Below the pieces are notes generated by a model. That model did no database searches, had not been told where the DNA came from, and saw nothing but the letters and a program-made list of their open reading frames with translations. From Thiohalophilus thiocyanatoxydans (lineage in GTDB: Bacteria; Pseudomonadota; Gammaproteobacteria; UBA6429; Thiohalophilaceae), in contig NZ_SOQX01000007.1 in NCBI RefSeq assembly GCF_004366735.1, forward strand, positions 62,001 through 126,000: a stretch of 64,000 bases of DNA. Direction: 5' to 3'. The translations under genes and the position numbers were made by a program. Shown here in pieces: positions 36,877-44,899 of the stretch; position 1 is the stretch's first letter; each line of letters begins with the position of its first letter.

Positions 36877-38027
36877 GCCACCTCACTGTCCATGTTTCTC
36901 AGGCGACTCAGTAGCGACCCGAACAGTCCCCGTTTCTCATTTTTCGGTACCTCTACAGGCTCCACGACCGCATCGGCCTCCCGTCTGGCCCGATCGGCCA
37001 GACCAGCGGCATGGGCCGCGGTAAAGATAGAAAACACCTCCTGCAAAGGCAGTTCCAGCTTTTCGCTCATTTCATACAGGCTGCAGGGATTCCTGGCCCA
37101 GTAAGCGATGATTTTGAGTCCGTCATCGGTCAATTTGATACGGGTGATATTCGGCCAGCGGCGTAAATACTGTCTGTCCGCCGTCGAAATGTCGTACGGT
37201 ATGCGCCCCTTGCAGGTCAACAAACCCAGATCCCACATAAACGTTTCAACCGACATGCTGCGGGTCTGTCCCGAGATGGAAGCGGCAACGCTGTCCACCC
37301 CGGCCCTGTCCAGGTAGGTAACTTCCACGGAGGAGGACAATCTGTCATCCAGCGGCGCGATGGCCATGCTGCGGATTTGATTGTCTGACAGGTTGGTCAA
37401 CACCTCGCCTTTTGCAGGCTGAATCAGAATCGATTTATGACCCCAGCATTTAATCAGCGCGCTCTCATGTCCCTGCTTTGAGGTGTCGAGTGCCTCAATG
37501 GCACGGCCGAGCAGGAACCGATCCAGATCAAAGCACATCTCATCGGTTTTTCTGATCATCTCCCGTTGCCGGTTGAACGTCGATTTGTCCTGCTCAATTT
37601 TGGTATTCAGTTTTGACGCGACTTTTTTGGTTTCAATTTTGGTTTCAATGGCTTCCATCGCCTTTTTCACCCTGTCTTCCGATATCCCGGCACTTGCCGG
37701 AACATCAAGCTCGACATCGGGCAACTCTTTTCGGATCGAATCAATCAACTCATCAGTATTTATCGGCATTTTCATACTCCTTATCGCCCAGCCATCGGCT
37801 TCGGTATTACAAAAACCGATAGCGGGAATGGACTGATTGTCTTTCACGATATCTCTGTATTTTTCTGCCATGTTCTCCGCTTCCAGGTTCAGCAAGAAGA
37901 GCTGGGCATCCGTTACTGAATCAAGCAGACGAATGTTGCGTACCTTCGGGCTTATCGCCTGACTCAGTCGTTCAATCGACCGCTTGTCAAAGCCGAACGC
38001 TGAAATTGTGATGTTGTTTTGCGGCAT
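36873..38027 (-). CDS. 384-aa receiver-like protein, first gene of riboswitch operon
   Basis: No assigned family. Residues 1-105 look like a degenerate response-regulator receiver fold (ITISAFGFDKRSIERLSQAI, then IPAIGFCN). A charged helical linker (about 110-165) precedes a central domain, and the part 260-345 resembles a winged helix (ITRIKLTDDGLKIIAYWARN, LYEMSEKLELPLQEVFSIFT). Ribosome site AGGA five nt before ATG. It is the first gene after the c-di-GMP riboswitch and is coupled to the GTPase gene. Confidence 0.75.
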   Translation of the reverse strand: MPQNNITISAFGFDKRSIERLSQAISPKVRNIRLLDSVTDAQLFLLNLEAENMAEKYRDIVKDNQSIPAIGFCNTEADGWAIRSMKMPINTDELIDSIRKELPDVELDVPASAGISEDRVKKAMEAIETKIETKKVASKLNTKIEQDKSTFNRQREMIRKTDEMCFDLDRFLLGRAIEALDTSKQGHESALIKCWGHKSILIQPAKGEVLTNLSDNQIRSMAIAPLDDRLSSSVEVTYLDRAGVDSVAASISGQTRSMSVETFMWDLGLLTCKGRIPYDISTADRQYLRRWPNITRIKLTDDGLKIIAYWARNPCSLYEMSEKLELPLQEVFSIFTAAHAAGLADRARREADAVVEPVEVPKNEKRGLFGSLLSRLRNMDSEVA

Positions 38028-38251
38028 AGTCCTGCTTCAGGGTTTACCAGGGCACCGCCCCGATTTTCAGATTCGTCGCTTCGTCCATGCCATCCTTACA
38101 ATGGCTTTCCACGAGCAACAGATGAATGTCGCCGCTGTTATCCCCGCAGGGGCTGTCAGCCAGAGCGACACAGGTCGTACTCGTGTGTAGTGTTGTGACT
38201 CGGGAATCGGTCTGCCGGGAAGCGCACGCTGGAAAACACGCGGAAGTGTTC

Positions 38252-38335
38252 CTGTGGCAACCCAGCCGTCCTAGAGCACGCTCCGTAGACCTGTAGTTTT
38301 GAGCCCCCGACTTTCACCGGGTTTTCCCTTGTCAC
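38252..38335 (-). ncRNA. Cyclic-di-GMP-I (GEMM-I) riboswitch
   Basis: Read on the minus strand, the aptamer has AGGGAAAACC, a GAAA tetraloop, GGGCTCAAAAC, GGTCTA and GGACGGCTGGGTTGCC. Aligned to the Vc2 aptamer from memory, the ligand-binding bases G20, A47 and C92 and the tertiary pair C44-G83 are kept. The pair C22-G45 is changed to A-U on both sides, so it is compensatory. G20 points to c-di-GMP rather than cGAMP. A hairpin (arms AACAC and GTGTT) follows, then about 200 nt to the start codon at 38027. Confidence 0.85.
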
Positions 38336-38342
38336 ATTCTTG

Positions 38343-38372
38343 ATTACATTCTCGAATTGAGAACCTTACCAA
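38343..38372 (-). promoter_or_regulatory. Predicted sigma70 promoter of the riboswitch operon
   Basis: Minus strand: -35 TTGGTA (38367-38372), 18-nt spacer, -10 TGTAAT (38343-38348). The expected start at about 38335 coincides with the first base of the aptamer. The spacer carries the palindrome TTCTC-AATTC-GAGAA (38349-38363), a possible operator. Confidence 0.6.
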
Positions 38373-38408
38373 TCATGTCAGTTAAGAACCTTAACAACCT
38401 TGTCAGTT
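38359..38408. repeat. Two tandem 25-nt direct repeats upstream of the riboswitch
   Basis: Units 38359-38383 and 38384-38408 agree at 21 of 25 positions; both contain GAACCTTA and TGTCAGTT. They reach into the -35 and so could bind a transcription factor as a helically phased pair. The rest of 38409-38567 is AT-rich and holds no gene. Confidence 0.75.
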
Positions 38409-38567
38409 ATATATCTATAGTTTATAGCGCTACAGAAAACAAGGTTAAAAGAATTATTTTTTATGCTAGTTTTAACTCTCTGACAAATGAGGATTTTTAT
38501 TACACGCAACAAAAGGATGGTTTATAAGAGTTTCTGATGGTTTATTCAAAAATGGGAAAAAGGCGTT

Positions 38568-38927
38568 TTAAAGGAGTCTGGCGAGCCGGTTGACCGCTTT
38601 CCAGGTCACCAGCTGCAGCATCCCCGAATTCACATCGGGGGTCGACATACAGGCCAGAATGGCCTTGTCGAAAACCGGCAGAATAGTGACACAACCCGAG
38701 CTGGAGCGAATAAACATCTCCTCGACCTGGCCGTACTGCAGCTCATCGATAATCTTGCCGCACACCAGCTGCAGCTCGATATACAGCGCCGCCACCCTGT
38801 CCGCATCCTGAACATTGCCTTCATGCGCGATCACCAGACCGTCCGGTGAGACGACAATCGACAGCAGAATACTCGGATTCGCCGAGTTCAACTCCTGCAG
38901 GACGGATTCAAGATCGGAGACTGGCAA
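38568..38927 (-). CDS. Roadblock/LC7 domain protein, upstream of the operon
   Basis: 119 aa. MPVSDLESVLQELNSANPSI, VVSPDGLVIAHEGNVQDADR and GQVEEMFIRSSSGCVTILPV are typical roadblock strands and helices. It has its own leader, and the riboswitch and promoter of the next operon lie between its stop and that operon. Probably a third partner of the GTPase. Confidence 0.87.
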   Translation of the reverse strand: MPVSDLESVLQELNSANPSILLSIVVSPDGLVIAHEGNVQDADRVAALYIELQLVCGKIIDELQYGQVEEMFIRSSSGCVTILPVFDKAILACMSTPDVNSGMLQLVTWKAVNRLARLL

Positions 38928-39110
38928 AACGATTCCTTAAATTTAACTGCTGCCGACAGGATGCAAACAGGGATTGATTGTTAACTATTATTATCATCAA
39001 ACTCGCGAAGACAACAAGCATGCCACTACATATGTTACCAAATTTTGAAGTTTTTGTTATACGCGTCACGCATCCCGCCCGTGTCATGGGGCAACACATA
39101 CCAATAAGGT

Positions 39111-39608
39111 TCAGCCACGACGGTTGTTGAACATCTCATCGGTATCGTGACCGACCGTTTCCCGTGCGACTCGCTGACGCTTGTAGCCGGTGGTAGTGCG
39201 GATTCGTGTCCACATGGTCCAGATGTAGAGCACGATCGCGATCAGCTGCAGCAGACCGCCACACAACACGACCCAGCTCAGCAGGGTCATGTCATTGGTG
39301 CTGCGCACCAGTTCCCCGGCGAAGCGCAACAGGGTACCGCTTAACAACAGCCAGTAGACCCGTCTGATCGCGGTTTCCCGGTAACGGGGATCATCGCGGG
39401 AAGGTTTGGGAAATAGCCACAGGGCCACGCCGAGGATCATAAACATCACAAAACCGACGAACATGATATGGGTGTGGGCCGAGATCAGATAGGGATGCGG
39501 CCATTCGCCGTACAACTCGCGGCGCAGCAGCATCCAGCCCCCGAGCAGCAGACCGAGGATCAAAAACACAAATGCGGTCTTGATAAATCGTCGGGGCAGT
39601 TCGGTCAT
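39111..39608 (-). CDS. Four-helix membrane protein similar to a heme-copper/NorB fragment
   Basis: 165 aa, TM helices at about 9-27, 42-66, 82-100 and 108-132. The segment HPYLISAHTHIMFVGFVMFM with three His recalls helix II of NorB/heme-copper subunit I, where a His binds low-spin heme, but most of a real subunit I is missing. Small proteins of this type are often found near NO-related genes. It could bind heme; this is inferred from the His pattern. Confidence 0.6.
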   Translation of the reverse strand: MTELPRRFIKTAFVFLILGLLLGGWMLLRRELYGEWPHPYLISAHTHIMFVGFVMFMILGVALWLFPKPSRDDPRYRETAIRRVYWLLLSGTLLRFAGELVRSTNDMTLLSWVVLCGGLLQLIAIVLYIWTMWTRIRTTTGYKRQRVARETVGHDTDEMFNNRRG

Positions 39609-39755
39609 CGCGGCTTAATTCCGTATCAGAATAATAGAAGAAGCGTACCAGATCGGTGCCGTGATGGGGTTGTCGAAGCCGGCGTTGGCGTTATACCTGT
39701 ACACTGGCCCGGCTCCCGGCGGGTATTTTGCCAGCCGGGGCCGAGCCGCCGACTT

Positions 39756-40220
39756 CTACTCGTCCTGATCCCAGATAAGATTGAGCAGCGCCACATCCTG
39801 ACGCTGCTGCTTGAGCGGGCAGGCGGGACAGCCCTGGGAAGACGGTTCGTTGCGGCATCCGCGACACTGTTCAAGCAAGGCCTCCGCCTCGGTGAGCCGG
39901 TGTTGCAACCGGGTCAGATCAGCAATGCGTTCGCCAAGCGTCTGGCCGACAGCCGACAGCCGGGCCGAGACGGCCCGCCGCCCCTCCTCGCCCGTTTGAC
40001 ACTGCTCTCTGGCCTGCACCACCTCGCCAATCGTCTCCAGTGACAAACCGCTGTCGGCCAGCTCGAGGATCGCCGCCAGCCGGGCCCGGTGATGATCGGT
40101 ATACAGCCGGGTGCCGCCGCCGCTGCGTAACGGTTTCAGCAAACCCGCCTCTTCGTAATAGCGAATCGTGCGTACCGTGGTGCCGAGCTGTTCGGCCAGC
40201 TCCCCGATTTTATACTTCAT
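39756..40220 (-). CDS. MerR-family transcriptional regulator
   Basis: 154 aa. N-terminal HTH YKIGELAEQLGTTVRTIRYYEEAGLL, wing TRLYTDHHRARLAAI, dimerisation coil, and a Cys-rich C-terminus (CRGCRNEPSSQGCPACPLKQ), suggesting metal or redox sensing. It lies 23 nt after the 75-aa gene, and a perfect 22-bp palindrome precedes that gene, consistent with autoregulation. Confidence 0.92.
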   Translation of the reverse strand: MKYKIGELAEQLGTTVRTIRYYEEAGLLKPLRSGGGTRLYTDHHRARLAAILELADSGLSLETIGEVVQAREQCQTGEEGRRAVSARLSAVGQTLGERIADLTRLQHRLTEAEALLEQCRGCRNEPSSQGCPACPLKQQRQDVALLNLIWDQDE

Positions 40221-40243
40221 CACACCTGCCGGAACCGATCCGG

Positions 40244-40471
40244 TTACATCCCGACCAGTTGCGCATTGTAGCCGCCGGACTCGACCTGCTGGAGCAGGCG
40301 GCTTGAGTCGGCCACCTCGCTGTCATAACTGACCAGCAGCAGATGCGGCTTCTGCTCGCTGAAGCGCGGGGCAATCACCCCGTCGACCTGGCGCAGCCGC
40401 TCTTGCAGAGCATTGCGCTCGGTGTCGGGCAGGGTTTCGTTCACATGAATCATGATGTCGGCAACTTGCAT
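40244..40471 (-). CDS. Small ferredoxin-fold (HMA-like) protein without CxxC
   Basis: 75 aa, predicted beta-alpha-beta pattern as in HMA domains (MQVADIMIHVNETLPDTERN...VISPRFSEQ-type strand...LLLVSYDSE), but no cysteine to bind metal. Strong AAGGAG ribosome site. Co-transcribed with the MerR gene. Confidence 0.65.
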   Translation of the reverse strand: MQVADIMIHVNETLPDTERNALQERLRQVDGVIAPRFSEQKPHLLLVSYDSEVADSSRLLQQVESGGYNAQLVGM

Positions 40472-40496
40472 GCTCTTCTCCTTCCGGTTCCGTTAA

Positions 40497-40518
40497 AATC
40501 TTACGTTAACGTAAGATT
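40497..40518 (-). promoter_or_regulatory. Perfect 22-bp palindrome, probable MerR operator
   Basis: Perfectly self-complementary around GTTAAC, core CTTACGTTAACGTAAG. On the minus strand a -10-like TAAGAT lies at its 3' half with a -35-like TTTCGT 17 nt before. MerR regulators bind dyads between -35 and -10, and the operon encodes one. Confidence 0.75.
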
Positions 40519-40560
40519 AGACGAAATGCTCGGCAATGCCAACCTCCCGGCGGCTTGCGT

Positions 40561-40980
40561 TCAGCCGGTCGGCGGCAGGCCCTGCAGGATGTTGCCGCGC
40601 ACCGGCGGGGAGAAGAAGGTTCGCCGCAGCAGATCGGCCGAAAACGGCTCGCTCCGATTCCAGGGCAGCAGCGATACCAGCCGGGCCATGGTGCAGTAGC
40701 CGAACAGGATCTGTGCCCAGGTGCCGAGTGTCGGAATCCAGTAAATCAGCTGCAGCGGCGCGGGCAGCGCGATCAGCAACAACAGCAGATAACCGAGGCG
40801 CACCTGTACCGGAAAGGCGGCAAGACTGCGCTCGCGCAGCAGAAAGTGGATCAGCTGGAACACGGTGATACCGATGGCGACATAAAATCCCGGGGTCCAG
40901 CCCAGCACCCCGGCGCTGAGAAACCCCACCGTCACCAGCCAGTACCACCAGCTCAGGGTTCGGTATTCGAGCAGGAACAT
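40561..40980 (-). CDS. Hypothetical four-helix membrane protein
   Basis: 139 aa. Hydrophobic helices WWYWLVTVGFLSAGVLGW, FYVAIGITVFQLIHFLL, LGYLLLLLIALPAPLQLIYW and ILFGYCTMARLVSLL. Ends with LLRRTFFSPPVRGNILQGLP. No family recognised. It is divergent in neither direction from the MerR operon, being 43 nt upstream of its palindrome on the same strand. Confidence 0.65.
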   Translation of the reverse strand: MFLLEYRTLSWWYWLVTVGFLSAGVLGWTPGFYVAIGITVFQLIHFLLRERSLAAFPVQVRLGYLLLLLIALPAPLQLIYWIPTLGTWAQILFGYCTMARLVSLLPWNRSEPFSADLLRRTFFSPPVRGNILQGLPPTG

Positions 40981-41098
40981 GGCATCTCTCCCGGGTCAGA
41001 ATAAGTCAAAACGGTTCGGGCGAATTATAGAACAGGCAACAAGCGCGGACAGTCCCCTCATCGACAGAGCGCCGCTCCCACCCGTGCCGCCCGGCGTG

Positions 41099-42448
41099 TC
41101 AGCCCACCCCGGGCAGATGGTGCAGCGCCTGATCGATGGCCTCGGCCGGGTACTCGAAGTCCTCCAGCTCGCCGCTGAAGTACTTGTCGTAGGAGCCCAT
41201 GTCGAAATGGCCGTGGCCGGAGAGGTTGAAGAACAGGGTCTTCGCCTCGCCGCTTTCCCTGCAGCGGTTGGCCTCGTCGATCACCGCGCGAATGGCGTGG
41301 TTCGACTCGGGCGCGGGGATGATGCCCTCGGCCCGGGCGAACTGCACCCCGGCCTCGAAGGTGGCCAGCTGCGGTACCGCCACCGCCTCGATCAGCCCTT
41401 CATTATACAGTTGCGAGACCAGCGCCGAGTCGCCGTGATAGCGCAATCCGCCGGCGTGGATGCCCGGCGGCACGAAGTCGTGGCCCAGGGTGTACATCTT
41501 CATCAGCGGGGTCAGCCCCACCGAATCGCCGAAGTCATAGGCGTAATGGCCGCGGGTCAGGGTCGGGCAGGAGGCCGGCTCCACCGCCACCAGGCGCACG
41601 GCCTTGCCGGCCGCCTTGTCGGCAAAGAACGGGAAGGCCGCACCGCCGAAGTTGGAGCCGCCGCCACAGGGGGCGAAGACCATATCCGGATAGTCGCCCA
41701 CCTTCTCGAACTGTTTCTTCGCCTCCAGGCCGATCACCGTCTGGTGCAGCAGCACATGGTTGAGCACCGAGCCCAGCGCGTAGTTGGTGTCGTCCCGCGA
41801 GGCCGCCTCTTCCACCGCCTCGGAAATGGCAATCCCCAGCGAGCCGGGGGAATCGGGATCCTTGGCCAGGATCTGGCGCCCCGATTCGGTCCGGTCGGTG
41901 GGGCTGGGCAGCACCTCGGCGCCCCAGGTCTGCATCATCGAGCGGCGAAACGGCTTCTGCTCGTAGCTCACCTTCACCATATAGACCCGCACCTCAATGC
42001 CGAACTTCTGGCCCACCATCGCCAGGGAGGAGCCCCACTGGCCGGCGCCGGTCTCGGTGGCCAGGCGGCGAATCCCCGCCTCGCGGTTGTAATAGGCCTG
42101 GGCCACGGCGGTGTTGGGCTTGTGCGAACCGGCCGGGCTGACACCCTCGTACTTGTAATAGATCTTCGCCGGGGTGCCCAGCGCCGCCTCCAGCTGGTGG
42201 GCGCGGTACAGCGGCGAGGGTCGCCACAGCTGATACACCTCGCGCACCGGCTCGGGGATGGTGATCCAGCGCTGATCGCTCACCTCCTGTTCGATCAGCG
42301 ACATGGGAAAAATCGCACTCAGGGCATCGGGGCCGATCGGCTGCCCATCGGGCCCCAGCGGCGGCAATGGCGCGTTGGGCATATCCGCCACCACGTTATA
42401 CCACTGGGTGGGCATTTCGGACTCGTCGAGCAGGATCTTGGTTTGCAT
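41099..42448 (-). CDS. trpB2: TrpB2-type tryptophan synthase beta-like enzyme
   Basis: 449 aa, longer than TrpB1 (about 400). PLP-binding Lys in [13 protein letters not shown], glycine loop CGGGSNFGG, and the TrpB2-type start [20 protein letters not shown]. No trpA is adjacent. TrpB2 enzymes can make tryptophan from indole and serine without TrpA, as indole salvage or serine deamination. Single gene. Confidence 0.92.
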   Translation of the reverse strand: MQTKILLDESEMPTQWYNVVADMPNAPLPPLGPDGQPIGPDALSAIFPMSLIEQEVSDQRWITIPEPVREVYQLWRPSPLYRAHQLEAALGTPAKIYYKYEGVSPAGSHKPNTAVAQAYYNREAGIRRLATETGAGQWGSSLAMVGQKFGIEVRVYMVKVSYEQKPFRRSMMQTWGAEVLPSPTDRTESGRQILAKDPDSPGSLGIAISEAVEEAASRDDTNYALGSVLNHVLLHQTVIGLEAKKQFEKVGDYPDMVFAPCGGGSNFGGAAFPFFADKAAGKAVRLVAVEPASCPTLTRGHYAYDFGDSVGLTPLMKMYTLGHDFVPPGIHAGGLRYHGDSALVSQLYNEGLIEAVAVPQLATFEAGVQFARAEGIIPAPESNHAIRAVIDEANRCRESGEAKTLFFNLSGHGHFDMGSYDKYFSGELEDFEYPAEAIDQALHHLPGVG

Positions 42449-42514
42449 TATTGTTATCCCGGCTGGTGGACCTCACAGAATCTTACCCGAAGGCACTGGC
42501 GAGGCAAACCACAG

Positions 42515-42660
42515 ACTGAGTTCTGAGTGCTGAGTGCCGAGTCTGGGTCACTGATGTTATCGAAGGACCTGTGGGAGGCGATGTCTTGCCACTTGTCCTT
42601 CGCGCTTGAAAAGCGCTCCCACAAGCCCTTCGGGCGAAGTGCTTAGTACTTAGTTGTCCC
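42515..42660. repeat. Short intergenic repeats between trpB2 and the DUF2459 gene
   Basis: 42515-42545 has CTGAGTTCTGAGTGCTGAGT units. 42570-42620 holds an imperfect hairpin with GTGGGAG and CTCCCAC arms of the REP style. 42637-42660 carries GCTTAGTACTTAGT, same family as 9646-9692. Confidence 0.6.
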
Positions 42661-43320
42661 GCCACAATCCGACACGACGCTGGATAACAGGCCATCGACC
42701 GTGATATTGAAGGCTGGGGTGATGGGACAGCCTGCCGCGTGCAGGACCCGGGCGGTCCAGACGTTGCAGGTGTTGAACAGATGGTACGTCTCGCGGGAGC
42801 GATAAAAGCGGCTGTTGCCGTACAGCCCTGGCTGAAGCGCGACCGCCGACTCACCCTCGCGGGCGAAGCGGCTATCGAGATGCCGGCCCATCCGGGCGAA
42901 GCCGTCACGGGAGAATTCAAGGTAAACGATCTCGCTGCGCGGAAAGTAGTCGATCACCGGCTCACTGAACCCGACCACATGCAATACACTTGAAGTCGGC
43001 CACAACCCGGCCTTGAGCAGATGACCGACGTGAGGTTCCGGACTCAGGTAGTAACCGCGATCACCCCAGCCAAACTCCAGATAACGCGCACCGGGAAAGT
43101 CCGCCTGCTCGGGCAGCAGCCCCGGTGGAATCGCAGCCCGTTCGATCACGATCCCTGCGTGCCAACCGTGGCTGACCAGGTAGATCGGCACCACCGGCTC
43201 CCCCTCACCGGGTGGAAACAGACCGTCAGGCGGCGCCGCGCAAGCACCCAGCCACAAGGCCAATGCGCCAAGCCACAGCCCCGCCACGACGGGATTGAGA
43301 CATGCCGATATGCTGTTCAT
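42643..43320 (-). CDS. DUF2459 (TIGR02117) lipoprotein-like protein
   Basis: 225 aa. Signal sequence with a lipobox-like LGACAAP, then VVPIYLVSHGWHAGIVIERA, FGWGDRGYYL, and the family-typical HLFNTCNVWTARVLHAAG near residue 180. Members are small NlpC-like proteins with conserved Cys and His, function unknown. The 3' end overlaps a short ACTTAGT repeat. Confidence 0.87.
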   Translation of the reverse strand: MNSISACLNPVVAGLWLGALALWLGACAAPPDGLFPPGEGEPVVPIYLVSHGWHAGIVIERAAIPPGLLPEQADFPGARYLEFGWGDRGYYLSPEPHVGHLLKAGLWPTSSVLHVVGFSEPVIDYFPRSEIVYLEFSRDGFARMGRHLDSRFAREGESAVALQPGLYGNSRFYRSRETYHLFNTCNVWTARVLHAAGCPITPAFNITVDGLLSSVVSDCGGTTKY

Positions 43321-43357
43321 CAATACAGCATATCAGAACAGGTTACGGGAACGAGGG

Positions 43358-43400
43358 CGAAGTACTGAGTACTGAGTACTTAGAACTAAGAACTAAGTAC
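43358..43400. repeat. ACTTAGT/ACTGAGT repeat
   Basis: AGTACTGAGTACTGAGTACT followed by inverted AACTAAGAACTAAGTAC. Same dispersed family as 9646-9692. Confidence 0.7.
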
Positions 43401-43406
43401 TTTTAT

Positions 43407-43832
43407 TTAATATTTCCTGGAGAAGTGCCCGATGATCTGCCCCATCGCCTCCCGCCAGCGGCCCTCAAGCTGCGGATTGAACTGTGGATCGTGTTCACGG
43501 ATGGCCGTCAGCAGGCTGTTGAGCCAGTAGTCATACAAATGCGGCTGCACGGGAGCGTGCCCATGGCGGCTGTGAATCTCGGCCATCTTGTCCACCTCCC
43601 GTTTGACGATCTCGCTGCCGGCGGCAAACATGATGGAGTTGGACAGGGTCCGGCGCAGCAGGCGCCGCTGGCGATTGAAGTCGGTGTTGGCAAAGGCGTT
43701 TTTCACCTCCGGATGACTTTCGAGAAACACATCGTAAAAGCGTTCGATAAAACCGCCGTTATGCAAACAGCGGCCGTAACTCTGGTGTAGATCGTCGTAG
43801 CTGTCGCCCGACGCGGTATTTCCTGCTGACAT
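43407..43832 (-). CDS. Single-domain globin
   Basis: 141 aa. Helix pattern of myoglobin-like bacterial globins: SYGRCLHNGGFIERFYDVFL (A/B), HPEVKNAFANTDFNRQRRLL (C-E), EIVKREVDKMAEIHSRHG with the likely proximal His, and a G/H end AIREHDPQFNPQLEGRWREA. It could bind O2 or NO; no reductase domain is fused. A second globin is encoded at 33921. Confidence 0.88.
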   Translation of the reverse strand: MSAGNTASGDSYDDLHQSYGRCLHNGGFIERFYDVFLESHPEVKNAFANTDFNRQRRLLRRTLSNSIMFAAGSEIVKREVDKMAEIHSRHGHAPVQPHLYDYWLNSLLTAIREHDPQFNPQLEGRWREAMGQIIGHFSRKY

Positions 43833-44167
43833 TGATTACCTCGGATAATTTGTGAACATTCCTGGCCTGGGGGAGGGGCCAATCACTAAACCGTATTATA
43901 CGCAAGATAAACTTATTGAAAAACAGTAACAGGAAGTCGATCTGTTACAACAATGTAAACAATCCACAAGACGCAGCAATATAGTCAGGAATAAAACACT
44001 CGTCACCCGGGCGTCCGGCACCGGCAGCGCATCATCGAGCCTGACTCGCATTCAAAGAATGGGTTACAACGGGAGGCTGTCTGGCGTCTTTGGCAAACGC
44101 CATTTAGTGCATGATGTTGCGCTCTGTCATCCCGGCGACACGGGGATGACAGAGCAATGAACGCCGT
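43833..44167. other. 335-bp gene-free region upstream of the globin gene
   Basis: Contains an AT-rich globin upstream segment with GTTACAACAATGTAAAC (43942-43960), a partial dyad that might be an operator, and near the other end the terminator-like hairpin described next. No coding frame is supported. Confidence 0.45.
44122..44154. terminator. Hairpin between the DUF3617 and globin genes
   Basis: Arms CTCTGTCATCCC and GGGATGACAGAG with a short loop. No strong U-run. It lies 14 nt after the DUF3617 stop (minus strand). Confidence 0.6.
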
Positions 44168-44611
44168 TCAGCAGTCACCGACCCGCTTGCCGTCGAAGGT
44201 ATTGCGCATCTGCATTTCACCCATCGGCCCGGCCTGGACCTTCATCTCGAACCAGCCATCGGAGGTTGTGCCGTGAAAGTTCACTTCACCATGCCCGGAA
44301 GAGGAACCCTGTGCCGTTTCACACTCGATCTCCCAGACAACCTTGCTCGGCGAATCCGAGGTTTTGTTAAATGTACAGCCCTCTTCCATGTCCTCGGGCT
44401 TGAAGCTGATATCCTCTTTGGTCACACATTCCTGCTTGGTCGTTGGTTCCTTTTTCATCATGGACGCCATATTCTCCGGCATGCCGCTGACGTCCATCTT
44501 GTAGGTCATCTCCCACATTCCGGGGTCGACATTATAATCCTGCCCGTGGACCGGCTGGGCCAGCATGGCAACCAGCATTCCCAGTGCGACAAAAAGCTTT
44601 TTCGAAAACAT
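44168..44611 (-). CDS. DUF3617 exported protein
   Basis: 147 aa from ATG 44611 with a signal peptide (SKKLFVALGMLVAMLAQPVHG). PGMWEMTYKMDVSGMP and CVTKEDISFKPEDMEEGCTF are the family pattern, with paired cysteines. Periplasmic, function unknown. Confidence 0.87.
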   Translation of the reverse strand: MFSKKLFVALGMLVAMLAQPVHGQDYNVDPGMWEMTYKMDVSGMPENMASMMKKEPTTKQECVTKEDISFKPEDMEEGCTFNKTSDSPSKVVWEIECETAQGSSSGHGEVNFHGTTSDGWFEMKVQAGPMGEMQMRNTFDGKRVGDC

Positions 44612-44668
44612 TGTCTTCTCCTTATTCTTTGTTGCAATCATAGATTTGAATTCAGGGAACTAGACATC

Positions 44669-44899
44669 CTAATCGTCCCCGATCTGAAACTCGCCATTTT
44701 CATAGCGTTCGATAACCCGCTGCGCCGCCGACTCGTCTTCATCCTCCACGCTCAGCTTGATGTGACCCATCGGCATCAGCTCGCCGATCCCGCCCTGCAG
44801 GTACTCGCCGTTGACGTAGGTGTCGATCCCCTGCGACTCCAGCAGTCCCTTGACCAGGTTGCCCTCGATATAGTCATTGGCAGTGTAGACGATAACCAT
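44669..44899 (-). CDS. DUF2007 protein
   Basis: 76 aa. MVIVYTANDYIEGNLVKGLL, then GIDTYVNGEYLQGG and AAQRVIERYENG is the DUF2007 ferredoxin-like pattern, called signal-transducing in databases but unproven. Its first base overlaps the stop of the psiE-like gene. Confidence 0.88.
   Translation of the reverse strand: MVIVYTANDYIEGNLVKGLLESQGIDTYVNGEYLQGGIGELMPMGHIKLSVEDEDESAAQRVIERYENGEFQIGDD

Noticed and set aside
39111-39608. Pseudogene of a cbb3 or NorB subunit I
   Set aside because: Intact frame with normal start and four complete helices; kept as a gene.
40979-42526. 515-aa open frame on + opposite trpB2
   Set aside because: His/Gly/Arg-rich, no family resemblance; it is the mirror of a clear TrpB2 gene.
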